A program made the translations under genes and the position numbers. DNA of 64,000 nucleotides from Flavobacteriaceae bacterium. Its GTDB lineage: Bacteria; Bacteroidota; Bacteroidia; Flavobacteriales; Flavobacteriaceae. The DNA is taken from the NCBI GenBank assembly GCA_031277535.1, contig JAITMD010000006.1, positions 1-64,000 of the forward strand, read 5' to 3'. Shown here piece after piece: positions 16,630 to 24,766 of the stretch (the stretch's first letter is position 1; each line of letters opens with the position of its first letter). The notes under the pieces are model-generated. The model worked only from the letters and a program-made list of their open reading frames with translations. It was not told the origin of the DNA and did no database searches.

Positions 16630-16857
16630 TTTTTAAAGGTATTATTTAACAATTCAACCTCTATAACCTTATTTTAATCAACAAAAAAACAACCAATACG
16701 ATATTATACTAAAAAATAACCACTAAATCATCATAAAAAACAAATAATATCCAAATCAACAATATTCAATATTCAAACTCCATAGTCTTCGTTTTCTTTT
16801 CTGTTTTTTTAAACTTTTCTTGAAGCTCTAAACCAACAAAAAGACATCAGACTATCT

Positions 16858-16970
16858 AATACCTCAACAATAACTCAAGAATACCTCAACAATCCTTCAG
16901 CAAACAGCCGCTCTATTAGAGCATTTATGCACTATTGTTGAAGCATTCTTGAAGCATTTGGCACAAATGC
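16858..16970 (-). repeat. Direct and inverted repeat block, possible structured RNA
   Basis: A 14-nt direct repeat occurs at 16858-16871 and 16880-16893 (period 22). Positions 16874-16893 pair with 16934-16953. On the plus strand 17 of 20 positions pair, but on the minus strand the three mismatches all become G-U wobbles, so all 20 pair. An inner hairpin (16910-16922) and a next hairpin with stem GCATTTG (16954-16970) follow. This fits an RNA made from the minus strand. Expression is not shown. Confidence 0.5.
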
Positions 16971-17281
16971 CCATATTTACTGATCTTAAAGGCTATAGCT
17001 AAACAAAATGTTTTATTCATAAAAAACAAACAAAACACTAATAACCAATTAATTAAACTAAAAATAACATTTAAAATCATTAAAAAAAAGACTCTCTTTT
17101 TTTAATAAACTGTACTAAAAACAAGAGAAAAAACACTTGTTACAAGAAAAAAGAGCTAAATAAAAAGATTCTAATCGCTTAAATAGAAAAATTCAAGGAG
17201 TAAAAATCAAAAAGAAGGGAAGATTTTTTTGAATCAGAAGGAAACGACAAAACACATCATATTACCCATCAAATAATGGGG

Positions 17282-17320
17282 CTATCTTCCGATTGGAAGA
17301 TAGTAAACTTTTTGCTTGTT
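17282..17320 (+). terminator. Terminator-like hairpin without an upstream gene
   Basis: A perfect 9-bp stem (CTATCTTCC 17282-17290 with 17295-17303) and tetraloop are followed by a T-rich run on the plus strand. No plus-strand gene is seen in the 700 bp before it, so it may end an unannotated plus-strand RNA. Confidence 0.45.
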
Positions 17321-17334
17321 TTTTGAAGAAAGAA

Positions 17335-17366
17335 ATAAAAAAAGCTACTCTTTACAGAGTAGCTTA
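17335..17366 (-). terminator. Terminator of the pdxJ-hydrolase operon
   Basis: A perfect 10-bp stem (17342-17351 with 17356-17365) and 4-nt loop are followed on the minus strand by a run of T. It lies just after the alpha/beta hydrolase stop codon. Confidence 0.88.
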
Positions 17367-17369
17367 AGA

Positions 17370-18143
17370 CTATTGTACAAATGCATAGACTATTTCGAAA
17401 AACATTTGTGGATTTTCAGCATGTAACCAATGACCTACATTTGGGATTGTTTCAATTTTTGAAGAAGGAAAATGCTCTTTTATTAGCACTTCATCTTTCT
17501 CTTGAATATATTTAGAATTTCCACCTCTTACAAAAAGTGTTTCTCCTAAATATTCTGCCCCATCTTCCAAAGGCTCACCTACTACCTCATCGTTTTTAAT
17601 AAACACATCCAAATTAAATCGGAACGCCAATTGACCTGGTTCTTTCCAATACAAACTTTTCATCAAAAACATACGAGTTCCCATATCTGGGATATATTTT
17701 GCTACTGTTTGCTCTACTTCTTGTCGAGAAGGTTTTGCAGAAAAATCTACTGCCGACAAAGCCTCAAAAATCTCTTGGTGATGTGGTGCATAAGCACGCG
17801 GGCTAATATCTGCTATGATTAACTTCTCTACTTTACTTGGATAACGTGTAGCTAATTTCATGGCAAGCTTTCCTCCCATTGAATGCCCTAATACAATAGC
17901 ATCGCACATAGCATGGTAATCCATATAACGCACAACATCATCTACCATCACATCATATGACCAATCTTCTGAATGGAAACTTCTTCCGTGATTTCGCAAA
18001 TCCAACAAATGTACTTCGTAACCTTTTTCAGCCATTTGACGTCCAAAAGTTTTCCAATTGTCAGACATTCCAAAATACCCATGAATCACAAGCATTGGAA
18101 TACCACCTTCTCCTTCAATATTTGAATAAAGTATATTTTCCAT
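17370..18143 (-). CDS. Alpha/beta-hydrolase (YbfF-like esterase)
   Basis: This cytoplasmic enzyme of 257 residues has an alpha/beta-hydrolase fold. Early elements are LVIHGYFGMSDNW (oxyanion HG) and LLDLRNHGRS. The nucleophile elbow is GHSMGG (about 97-102), and a catalytic His is near the end in NVGHWLHAENP. The combination is closest to YbfF-type thioesterases, but the substrate is not deducible. It overlaps the pdxJ stop region by one base, so it is translationally coupled to pdxJ. Confidence 0.85.
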   Translation of the reverse strand: MENILYSNIEGEGGIPMLVIHGYFGMSDNWKTFGRQMAEKGYEVHLLDLRNHGRSFHSEDWSYDVMVDDVVRYMDYHAMCDAIVLGHSMGGKLAMKLATRYPSKVEKLIIADISPRAYAPHHQEIFEALSAVDFSAKPSRQEVEQTVAKYIPDMGTRMFLMKSLYWKEPGQLAFRFNLDVFIKNDEVVGEPLEDGAEYLGETLFVRGGNSKYIQEKDEVLIKEHFPSSKIETIPNVGHWLHAENPQMFFEIVYAFVQ

Positions 18144-18856
18144 TATGCTAATTTTCTTAGATACATATTTACTACATTTTCCAAACCTAAATATAAAGAC
18201 TCTGCAATTAAAGCATGTCCAATAGAAACTTCTAATAAGTTTGGTATATTATTTTTAAAGAATGCTATGTTGTCCAGACTCAAATCGTGTCCAGCATTTA
18301 CTCCCATTCCTAAACTATTAGACAACTCTGCTGCCGCTGTATAAGGTGCTATAGCATGCGCATTACCTAAAGCATATTGTGCTGCAAACTCTTCTGTATA
18401 TAATTCAATGCGATCTGTACCAACTACTTTTGCTCCCTCTACCATCTCTAATACAGGGTCTACAAATATAGAAGTACGAATACCTTGTAGTTTGCACTCT
18501 TGAATTACTTCTGTCAAAAAGCTTTTGTGTTTTACAGTATCCCATCCAGCATTAGACGTCAAAGCATCCACAGCATCCGGTACTAAAGTTACTTGTGTAG
18601 GTTTGCACTCAAAAACTAATTTCAAAAAATTATCCATTGGATTCCCTTCGATATTATATTCTGTGTGTACAACATCTACCAAATCACGGGCATCTTGATA
18701 ACGAATATGTCTCTCGTCTGGTCGAGGATGCACAGTTACACCTTCTGCTCCAAACTGTTGTACATCTTTTGCTACTTGTAATAAATTAGGAACATTACCA
18801 CCTCTGGAATTTCTTAAAGTCGCGATTTTATTGATATTTACAGATAATTTAGTCAT
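18143..18856 (-). CDS. pdxJ: Pyridoxine 5'-phosphate synthase
   Basis: PdxJ condenses 1-deoxyxylulose 5-phosphate with aminoacetone phosphate to give pyridoxine 5'-phosphate in the DXP-dependent vitamin B6 pathway. The TIM-barrel protein is about 237 residues from the ATG at 18856 (MTKLSVNINKIATLRNSRGG). The signatures GVTVHPRPDERHI, NAGHDL and EVSIGHALI are present. An ATG at 18877 would add seven hydrophobic residues, but homologues start at the MTKLSVNIN position and a TAnnTTTG box is at 18875-18882. Confidence 0.95.
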   Translation of the reverse strand: MTKLSVNINKIATLRNSRGGNVPNLLQVAKDVQQFGAEGVTVHPRPDERHIRYQDARDLVDVVHTEYNIEGNPMDNFLKLVFECKPTQVTLVPDAVDALTSNAGWDTVKHKSFLTEVIQECKLQGIRTSIFVDPVLEMVEGAKVVGTDRIELYTEEFAAQYALGNAHAIAPYTAAAELSNSLGMGVNAGHDLSLDNIAFFKNNIPNLLEVSIGHALIAESLYLGLENVVNMYLRKLA

Positions 18857-18874
18857 AATCAGAAAATTTAAAAG

Positions 18875-18882
18875 CAAAAATA
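18875..18882 (-). promoter_or_regulatory. -7 promoter element for pdxJ
   Basis: TATTTTTG on the minus strand fits TAnnTTTG and lies 19 nt upstream of the pdxJ ATG at 18856. It overlaps the alternative start at 18877, which argues for the shorter protein. No clear -33 TTG. Confidence 0.5.
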
Positions 18883-18938
18883 CAAAGTATAATGCAGGGT
18901 GATTAGTTTATTTTTAATTATTTTGCATAAGTATTCTA

Positions 18939-19613
18939 ATGCGAATTGCTATGACAACTTTGAGCTCATCTTCAAACAGTGAAGTTCCCTATTTTTCAAC
19001 AGACACAAAAATAACTGAAGCTCAACTATTTTTGACTCGTTATCATTGGTCTCATTTACCTATTGTGGATGTTACTGGCAAATGGATAGGAAATATTTAT
19101 GCAGAAGACTTATTGGAAAATGATACTGCTATCACAATCGAAGATGTTTTATACGACTTAGAATATTTCTATATAGACGAAGAAAAACATTCCTTTCAGT
19201 ATTTTGATATATTTGCACAATATGATTGCAACATCTTACCTTTACTAAATCCGGAAGGTAAAATAGTTAAGATTATAAGCAGAGATTCTTTATGTACTGA
19301 ATGGTCTACGATTGAATTTGTAACTGCAAAAGGAGTTTCTCTCTTGATAGAAAAAGAAGAAGAGCAATATAGTTTTTCTGAAATTAGCCAGATAATAGAA
19401 CAAAACAATGTTCATTTGTTTGGCGTTTTAGTCTTAAGCCGATGGAACAACAAAACACAGTTGTTAGTAAAAACTAATGGCATCAATACCTCTACGGTGT
19501 TGTCAGATTTGCGCAGATATGGTTATACTATTCTATCTAAACATGCAGAAGACACCTATCATACCGATTTACAAGAGAACTCAGATTACCTAAATAAATA
19601 CTTAAATATATAA
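18939..19613 (+). CDS. CBS-domain protein
   Basis: This cytoplasmic protein of 224 residues carries a pair of CBS motifs in its first 140 residues (HLPIVDVTGKWIGNIYAEDL and CNILPLLNPEGKIVKIISRDSL). These usually bind adenosine nucleotides. The C-terminal 80 residues look like a small alpha/beta ACT-like fold (VHLFGVLVLSRWNNKTQLLVKT). It is 1 bp before nadK, so the two are co-transcribed. The link to NAD(P) metabolism or to the envelope genes downstream is an inference. An ATG at 18951 is an alternative start. Confidence 0.85.
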   Translation: MRIAMTTLSSSSNSEVPYFSTDTKITEAQLFLTRYHWSHLPIVDVTGKWIGNIYAEDLLENDTAITIEDVLYDLEYFYIDEEKHSFQYFDIFAQYDCNILPLLNPEGKIVKIISRDSLCTEWSTIEFVTAKGVSLLIEKEEEQYSFSEISQIIEQNNVHLFGVLVLSRWNNKTQLLVKTNGINTSTVLSDLRRYGYTILSKHAEDTYHTDLQENSDYLNKYLNI

Positions 19614-19614
19614 T

Positions 19615-20499
19615 ATGAAATTTGCTATCTACGGACAAACAAATAAAACTGTTGTACAAGATATTGTAGTCCGTTTGTTTCGCGTTTTTGAAGCTTACCA
19701 ACCAACAATAATTTTTGAAGAAAAATTTCATCGGCTATTGCAAGATATCAACTTGCTACCGACACAATACGAGACTTTTGGCACAGAAAACGAATTGCCA
19801 GAAGACACAGACTTCTTTATAGGTATTGGAGGAGATGGTACGATGCTACGTGCAGCAAACTTCATTAAAAATAAAAACATTCCGATTGTTGGGATCAATG
19901 CAGGTCGCTTAGGCTTTTTAGCTAATGTTCAACAAGAAGATATTGAAAAACACTTGCCTAATTTATTTGAGAACAATTACAAGTTATCTAAAAGGGCTTT
20001 GCTTACAATGGAATGTCAACCTGCAGAAAATAGTGATTTCGACATACGTTTTGCACTGAATGAAATAACGGTTTCTCGTAAAAACACAACCTCTATGATT
20101 TCGGTTGAAACTTACTTGGGTGAAGAATATTTAGCTACCTATTGGGCAGATGGGTTGATTATCTCTACTCCTTCTGGTTCTACGGGATATTCGTTAAGTT
20201 GTGGAGGGCCAATTATAGAACCTGAAACAGGTTGTTTTGTAATTACTCCTCTGGCACCACATAACCTAAATGTGCGTCCCTTAGTTATACGAGATAACTT
20301 ACAAATACGTTTAAAAGTAAAAAGTAGAGAAAAGCAATTCTTAGTTTCGTTAGACAGTACGACAAAAACGATTGATAATGAGACAGAAATACTAATTTCT
20401 AAAGCTCCATTTACCATTGATTTAGTTGAATTTCCATTACAAAGTTTCATTAAAACTTTAAGAAACAAACTATTATGGGGAGAAGACAAACGAAATTAA
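19615..20499 (+). CDS. nadK: NAD kinase
   Basis: NadK phosphorylates NAD to NADP, the only source of NADP. It has 294 residues. The diagnostic GGDG motif is at 72-75 (GIGGDGTMLRAA), followed by NAGRLGFLAN, NEITVSR and STPSGSTGYSLSCGG. It begins one base after the CBS gene. About 135 bp separates it from porG, so a second promoter there is plausible. Confidence 0.97.
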   Translation: MKFAIYGQTNKTVVQDIVVRLFRVFEAYQPTIIFEEKFHRLLQDINLLPTQYETFGTENELPEDTDFFIGIGGDGTMLRAANFIKNKNIPIVGINAGRLGFLANVQQEDIEKHLPNLFENNYKLSKRALLTMECQPAENSDFDIRFALNEITVSRKNTTSMISVETYLGEEYLATYWADGLIISTPSGSTGYSLSCGGPIIEPETGCFVITPLAPHNLNVRPLVIRDNLQIRLKVKSREKQFLVSLDSTTKTIDNETEILISKAPFTIDLVEFPLQSFIKTLRNKLLWGEDKRN

Positions 20500-20609
20500 A
20501 AGAAAGTTTGCTATTTTTATTTTTTTAATAAATTTATGCAATCAAAAAAAATAGTACTAAATGCATAGATATAAACCTTCAACGAGATACATATCTATTT
20601 GTATATTAC

Positions 20610-20617
20610 TATATTTG
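20610..20617 (+). promoter_or_regulatory. -7 promoter element for the porG operon
   Basis: TATATTTG fits TAnnTTTG, 18 nt upstream of the porG ATG at 20635. This supports the start at 20635 over the in-frame ATG at 20599. No TTG at -33 is visible. Confidence 0.5.
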
Positions 20618-20634
20618 TAAATTATTTTAACATA

Positions 20635-21321
20635 ATGAAACAAACACTTATATCATTTTTACTGGTTCTATGTGGTATTCCTATGGCACATGCTCAGATT
20701 CACGAGATCGGAGTTGGTATAGGTGGTGCTAATTATGTAGGCGATATTGGCTCTACGCAATTTATTGCTCCGAAAGACTTTGGGTACAATGTATTTTATC
20801 GTTGGAACAAGAGTCCGAGGCACTCTTACCGATTTAGTTATTCACATATGAAAATATCTGGTGATGATGCTAAATCTGATATGGGAAGTAGAAAGAAAAG
20901 GGATTTGAGTTTTAAAAACACTATTCAAGAACTTTCAGCTGGTTTAGAATTCAACTTTTTTGAATTTGACTTACATCAGGAACAATTTGCCATGACTCCT
21001 TATTTATATGGAGGGTTATCGCTAATTCGATACAATAATATTTATTTTAGAGGACAACGTATGATTGATACAGAGACTAAAAAGTACTCTGCAGCTATTC
21101 CATTTGCCGCTGGAATGAAAATACGCGTTACGCCACAGATCAATATCAATGCAGAAGTATCTGCACATTATACATTTACGAAAAACTTAGATGGTAGTCA
21201 GCCTACCTCTGATAAATATAATTATTACGCTTTTGGTAAAAACGTTTCTGATTGGTACTTCTATAGTAGTGTATCAGTAAGTTATACCTTTGGTAAAAAC
21301 CCTTGTTATTGCGCAGATTAA
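20635..21321 (+). CDS. porG: PorG-like T9SS outer-membrane protein (DUF6089 family)
   Basis: This beta-barrel protein of about 228 residues has a signal peptide ending in AHAQ (near residue 20). The mature start IHEIGVGIGGANYVGDIG and the alternating aromatic and small residues match the DUF6089/PorG outer-membrane family. PorG is a T9SS component in Porphyromonas, and flavobacterial orthologues keep the same gene order with uppS and bamA. The first ATG in frame (20599) precedes the -7 box, so 20635 is preferred. The stop TAA overlaps the uppS ATG as TAATG. Confidence 0.75.
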   Translation: MKQTLISFLLVLCGIPMAHAQIHEIGVGIGGANYVGDIGSTQFIAPKDFGYNVFYRWNKSPRHSYRFSYSHMKISGDDAKSDMGSRKKRDLSFKNTIQELSAGLEFNFFEFDLHQEQFAMTPYLYGGLSLIRYNNIYFRGQRMIDTETKKYSAAIPFAAGMKIRVTPQININAEVSAHYTFTKNLDGSQPTSDKYNYYAFGKNVSDWYFYSSVSVSYTFGKNPCYCAD

Positions 21322-22061
21322 TGAACTTGAAAGAACAAATAGATTTACAACATTTACCACAACACTTAGCTATCATTATGGATGGTAATGGGCGTTGGGC
21401 GAAACAAAAAGGCTTTTTACGAACTATAGGTCATGAAAATGGGACTAAAACAGTAAAACGCGTGATTACAAAATGTACAGAATTAGGCATTAAGTATTTA
21501 ACTTTATATGCCTTTTCTACAGAAAACTGGAACCGACCTAAGTTTGAAGTGGATATGCTAATGGAACTATTAGTTAAGTCTTTGAAGAAGGAGTTACCAA
21601 CTTTTATTAACAATAACATTAAATTAAATGTAATTGGAGATTTAGGTGCATTACCTCAAAAAGTACAAAAAAACTTAGTGCAGGTAATGGAGGAAACGAA
21701 AGGAAACGACCAAATGACCTTAACATTAGCATTAAGTTATGGCTCAAGATTAGAATTAATGCAGGCAATTAAGAATATTGCTTCTAAAGTTAAAAATAAC
21801 ATAATTTCAGAGAACGATATTGACGAATCAATTATAAATGAGCATCTTTACACGCATAACATGCCGGATGTAGACTTGTTAATTCGTACAAGTGGAGAGC
21901 AACGTATCAGTAATTTTTTGCTTTGGCAAATTGCTTATGCTGAGCTTTATTTCACAGATGTGCTTTGGCCAGACTTCTCTGAAGATGATTTATATCAAGC
22001 CTTATTATCTTTTCAAAATAGAGAAAGAAGGTTTGGAAAAACAAGTGAACAAATTAAATAA
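21321..22061 (+). CDS. uppS: Isoprenyl transferase (undecaprenyl diphosphate synthase)
   Basis: UppS extends farnesyl diphosphate with isopentenyl units to undecaprenyl diphosphate, the lipid carrier for peptidoglycan and surface polysaccharides. From the ATG at 21321 it has 246 residues. Signatures are IIMDGNGRWAKQKG (Asp binding Mg), TLYAFSTENWNRP, LALSYGSR and DLLIRTSGEQRISNFLLWQIAYAEL. The start overlaps the porG stop by one base (TAATG), indicating translational coupling. A start at 21303 would put 19 nt of overlap into porG. Confidence 0.97.
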   Translation: MNLKEQIDLQHLPQHLAIIMDGNGRWAKQKGFLRTIGHENGTKTVKRVITKCTELGIKYLTLYAFSTENWNRPKFEVDMLMELLVKSLKKELPTFINNNIKLNVIGDLGALPQKVQKNLVQVMEETKGNDQMTLTLALSYGSRLELMQAIKNIASKVKNNIISENDIDESIINEHLYTHNMPDVDLLIRTSGEQRISNFLLWQIAYAELYFTDVLWPDFSEDDLYQALLSFQNRERRFGKTSEQIK

Positions 22062-22071
22062 CTATTGAATA

Positions 22072-24738
22072 ATGTTTCAAAAAGGAATCTCACTTTTTGC
22101 ACTGTTTCTTGCAGGATTACTATACACTGATGTACATGCCCAAGAAGGAGGAAACTTATCTGCTTACGAAACCCCTAAAACTTATACTTTAGGAGATATT
22201 AATGTAACAGGAAAGTTTAACTACAACCCTCAAACAGTTGTAACCTTTACAGGTCTACATAAAGGACAAAAAATAACAGTACCAGGAGAAGAACTTTCTG
22301 ATGCTTTAAAAAAGCTATGGAAACTGGGGTTCTTTAAAGATATAAATATCTACGAGACTTCTATTGTTAACGATACCATTAATATTGAATTGGCCTTAAA
22401 CGAATTACCTCGTTTAAATGACATCACTATTAAAGGGTATAAAAAAGCAAAGTCTGAAGCCCTGATTAAAGAAGCAAAGTTGACAAAAGGAAAAATTGTT
22501 AATGAAAACTTACTTTCTACAACCAAATACTTCTTGCTAAACAAGTATAAAAAAGATGGGTTCTACAATACCAAAATTACAATCAATACAGTAGCTACTG
22601 ATTCTACGAATAAGAAAGCGAATATGATTATTGGTATTGATAAAGGAAAAAAGGTACGTATTTCTGAAATCAAATTCGAAGGGAATAAAGAACTTACAGA
22701 TAGTAAATTGAAAAGCGCAATGAAGGACACAAAAGAACGTAGTCCTTTTAATCCAATGCGTATTTTCAAACCATCTAAGTTTATTAATACAAAATATGAA
22801 GACGACTTAACTAAGTTAGTTTCAAAATATAAAGAAAACGGATACCGCGATGCTCGTGTGATTGCTGATACAACTAAGTTTGATGCAAAAACAAACCGCA
22901 TGGCTATCAACATTAAAGTAGAAGAAGGAAACAAATACTACTTTGGTGATATTCGCTTTATTGGTAACACTGTTTATACAAATAGCCAATTAAAACGAAT
23001 CTTAGGTATTGAAAAAGGAGAAGTTTACAATGGGGTACTTTTAGACAAACGTATCTCAGACAAAACAAATCCTGATGCTTATGATATTAGTAATCAATAT
23101 CAAAATAATGGATACTTATTCTCTAATGTAAACCCTGTTGAAGTAAGAACAGCTAATGATACGATTGATTTTGAAATCCGTATTATGGAAGGGCCTATCG
23201 CTAAGTTCAACAATATTACTGTAAAAGGGAATAACTATACTCATGACCACGTAATTCATAGAGATTTAAGAACACGTCCGGGTGAAATATGGAGTAAAGC
23301 TCTTGTAATGGAGACTATCCGTCGATTAGGACAATTAAATATCTTTGATGCACAAGCAATTGTACCAGATATTCAAAATCCTGATCCTGCAGCAGGAACA
23401 GTAGATATTGAATGGTCTGTAGCTGAAAAAGGCTCGAGTCAGGTTGAGCTTCAAGGAGGTTACGGTGGAGGTGGTTTCATCGGAACTCTTGGACTATCAT
23501 TCAACAACTTCTCTGTAAGAAATATATTCAATAAAAAAGCATACCACCCATTCCCAATGGGAGACGGACAGTCTATGGCATTGCGTTTACAAGGTAGTAG
23601 TTACTTCCAAACGTATAGTTTGAGTTTTACTGAACCTTGGTTGGGAGGTAAAAAACCGATCAGTTTCTTTGGTACTGTAGCATATAGTAAACAAAACTTG
23701 TATGACTATTACACAAGAAGAACAGACAAAAGTAGAGGATTTAATATCACAACTGTACAGTTTGGTATTGCAAAACAATTAACTGTGCCAGATGATTACT
23801 TTGTACTGTCACACACATTGAGCTTCCAATACTATGACATGAAAAACTATAATACAGGGCTATTCACATTTGGAGACGGAGCTTCGCGCAACTTGTCTTA
23901 CCAAATCGAATTGAGACGTGACAATAGAGGTAACGACCCTATTTTCCCTACTTATGGTTCTTTCTTTAGTATTAGTGGTAAGTTTACTCCTCCATATTCT
24001 CTATTCAACAATGTTGATTACAAGAATTTAGAAAACCAACAAGAATACAAATGGCAAGCGCCAGCAAATTATAAAGACCCTGTTACAGGATTGGATATTC
24101 CACAAGGTGCTTATTTGAATGCTAATGGACAACGTGTAAACAACTGGGAAGATGCAGCTGCTAACCGTGGTTTAGTCGATCAAAAAAGATTTAACTGGTT
24201 GGAGTACTACAAATTGAAATTTAAAGGAGATTGGTACACGACAGTTTATGACAAATTAGTCTTGCGTTCTGTAGCAGAATTCGCCTTTATGGGTAGTTAC
24301 AACAAAGACAGAGGAATGGTTCCGTTTGAAAGATTCTATTTAGGAGGAGACGGATTAGCCAATTTCTCATTGGATGGACGTGAAGTTATTCAGTTAAGAG
24401 GATACCAAAACCAAACATTGACACCAATAAATGAAAGAGGTGAACAACTTGGAGGTACTATTTACAATAAATTTACGTTAGAATTACGTTACCCTATTAC
24501 ATTAAAACCGAGTGCATCAGTTTATCTGTTGTCATTTGCCGAAGCAGGAGCTGCATATGACTCATTCAAAAACTACAATCCTTTTGAGCTTAAACGTTCT
24601 GCAGGTCTTGGAGTTCGTGTCTTTATGCCGATGTTTGGATTGTTAGGTATTGACTTTGGATATGGATTTGACCCTGCAACGGGACAAACTCAAAAAAGTG
24701 GATGGCAAACACACTTTATTCTTGGGCAATCATTTTAA
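22072..24738 (+). CDS. bamA: BamA, outer-membrane protein assembly factor
   Basis: BamA inserts beta-barrel proteins into the outer membrane. It has 888 residues, slightly longer than E. coli BamA (810), with a signal peptide ending in HAQEG (about 25). Five POTRA domains (about 40-450) show NVTGKFNY, LKKLWKLGFFKDINI, KFEGNKEL and KVEEGNKYYFG. The C-terminal 16-strand barrel (about 470-888) ends in a Phe. Downstream genes are two Skp-like chaperones, which deliver barrels to BamA. Confidence 0.97.
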   Translation: MFQKGISLFALFLAGLLYTDVHAQEGGNLSAYETPKTYTLGDINVTGKFNYNPQTVVTFTGLHKGQKITVPGEELSDALKKLWKLGFFKDINIYETSIVNDTINIELALNELPRLNDITIKGYKKAKSEALIKEAKLTKGKIVNENLLSTTKYFLLNKYKKDGFYNTKITINTVATDSTNKKANMIIGIDKGKKVRISEIKFEGNKELTDSKLKSAMKDTKERSPFNPMRIFKPSKFINTKYEDDLTKLVSKYKENGYRDARVIADTTKFDAKTNRMAINIKVEEGNKYYFGDIRFIGNTVYTNSQLKRILGIEKGEVYNGVLLDKRISDKTNPDAYDISNQYQNNGYLFSNVNPVEVRTANDTIDFEIRIMEGPIAKFNNITVKGNNYTHDHVIHRDLRTRPGEIWSKALVMETIRRLGQLNIFDAQAIVPDIQNPDPAAGTVDIEWSVAEKGSSQVELQGGYGGGGFIGTLGLSFNNFSVRNIFNKKAYHPFPMGDGQSMALRLQGSSYFQTYSLSFTEPWLGGKKPISFFGTVAYSKQNLYDYYTRRTDKSRGFNITTVQFGIAKQLTVPDDYFVLSHTLSFQYYDMKNYNTGLFTFGDGASRNLSYQIELRRDNRGNDPIFPTYGSFFSISGKFTPPYSLFNNVDYKNLENQQEYKWQAPANYKDPVTGLDIPQGAYLNANGQRVNNWEDAAANRGLVDQKRFNWLEYYKLKFKGDWYTTVYDKLVLRSVAEFAFMGSYNKDRGMVPFERFYLGGDGLANFSLDGREVIQLRGYQNQTLTPINERGEQLGGTIYNKFTLELRYPITLKPSASVYLLSFAEAGAAYDSFKNYNPFELKRSAGLGVRVFMPMFGLLGIDFGYGFDPATGQTQKSGWQTHFILGQSF

Positions 24739-24766
24739 TGTACTGGTTACTTAAACTGATATAATT

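Larger units (their letters stand above)
16570..17369. other. 800-bp non-coding region with structured repeats
   Basis: No convincing gene lies here. The region holds the FadL promoter at its left edge, a block of direct and inverted repeats at 16858-16970, and an A/T-rich stretch with a weak hairpin near 17080-17105. A strong hairpin at 17282-17303 and the alpha/beta hydrolase terminator at 17335-17366 follow. The unusual length for this compact genome and the structures suggest a non-coding RNA or a decayed element. Confidence 0.6.

Noticed and set aside
16858..16970. Insertion sequence remnant
   Set aside because: No transposase fragment or target-site duplication was found; the structure is better described as a possible RNA. 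A decayed element is not fully excluded.
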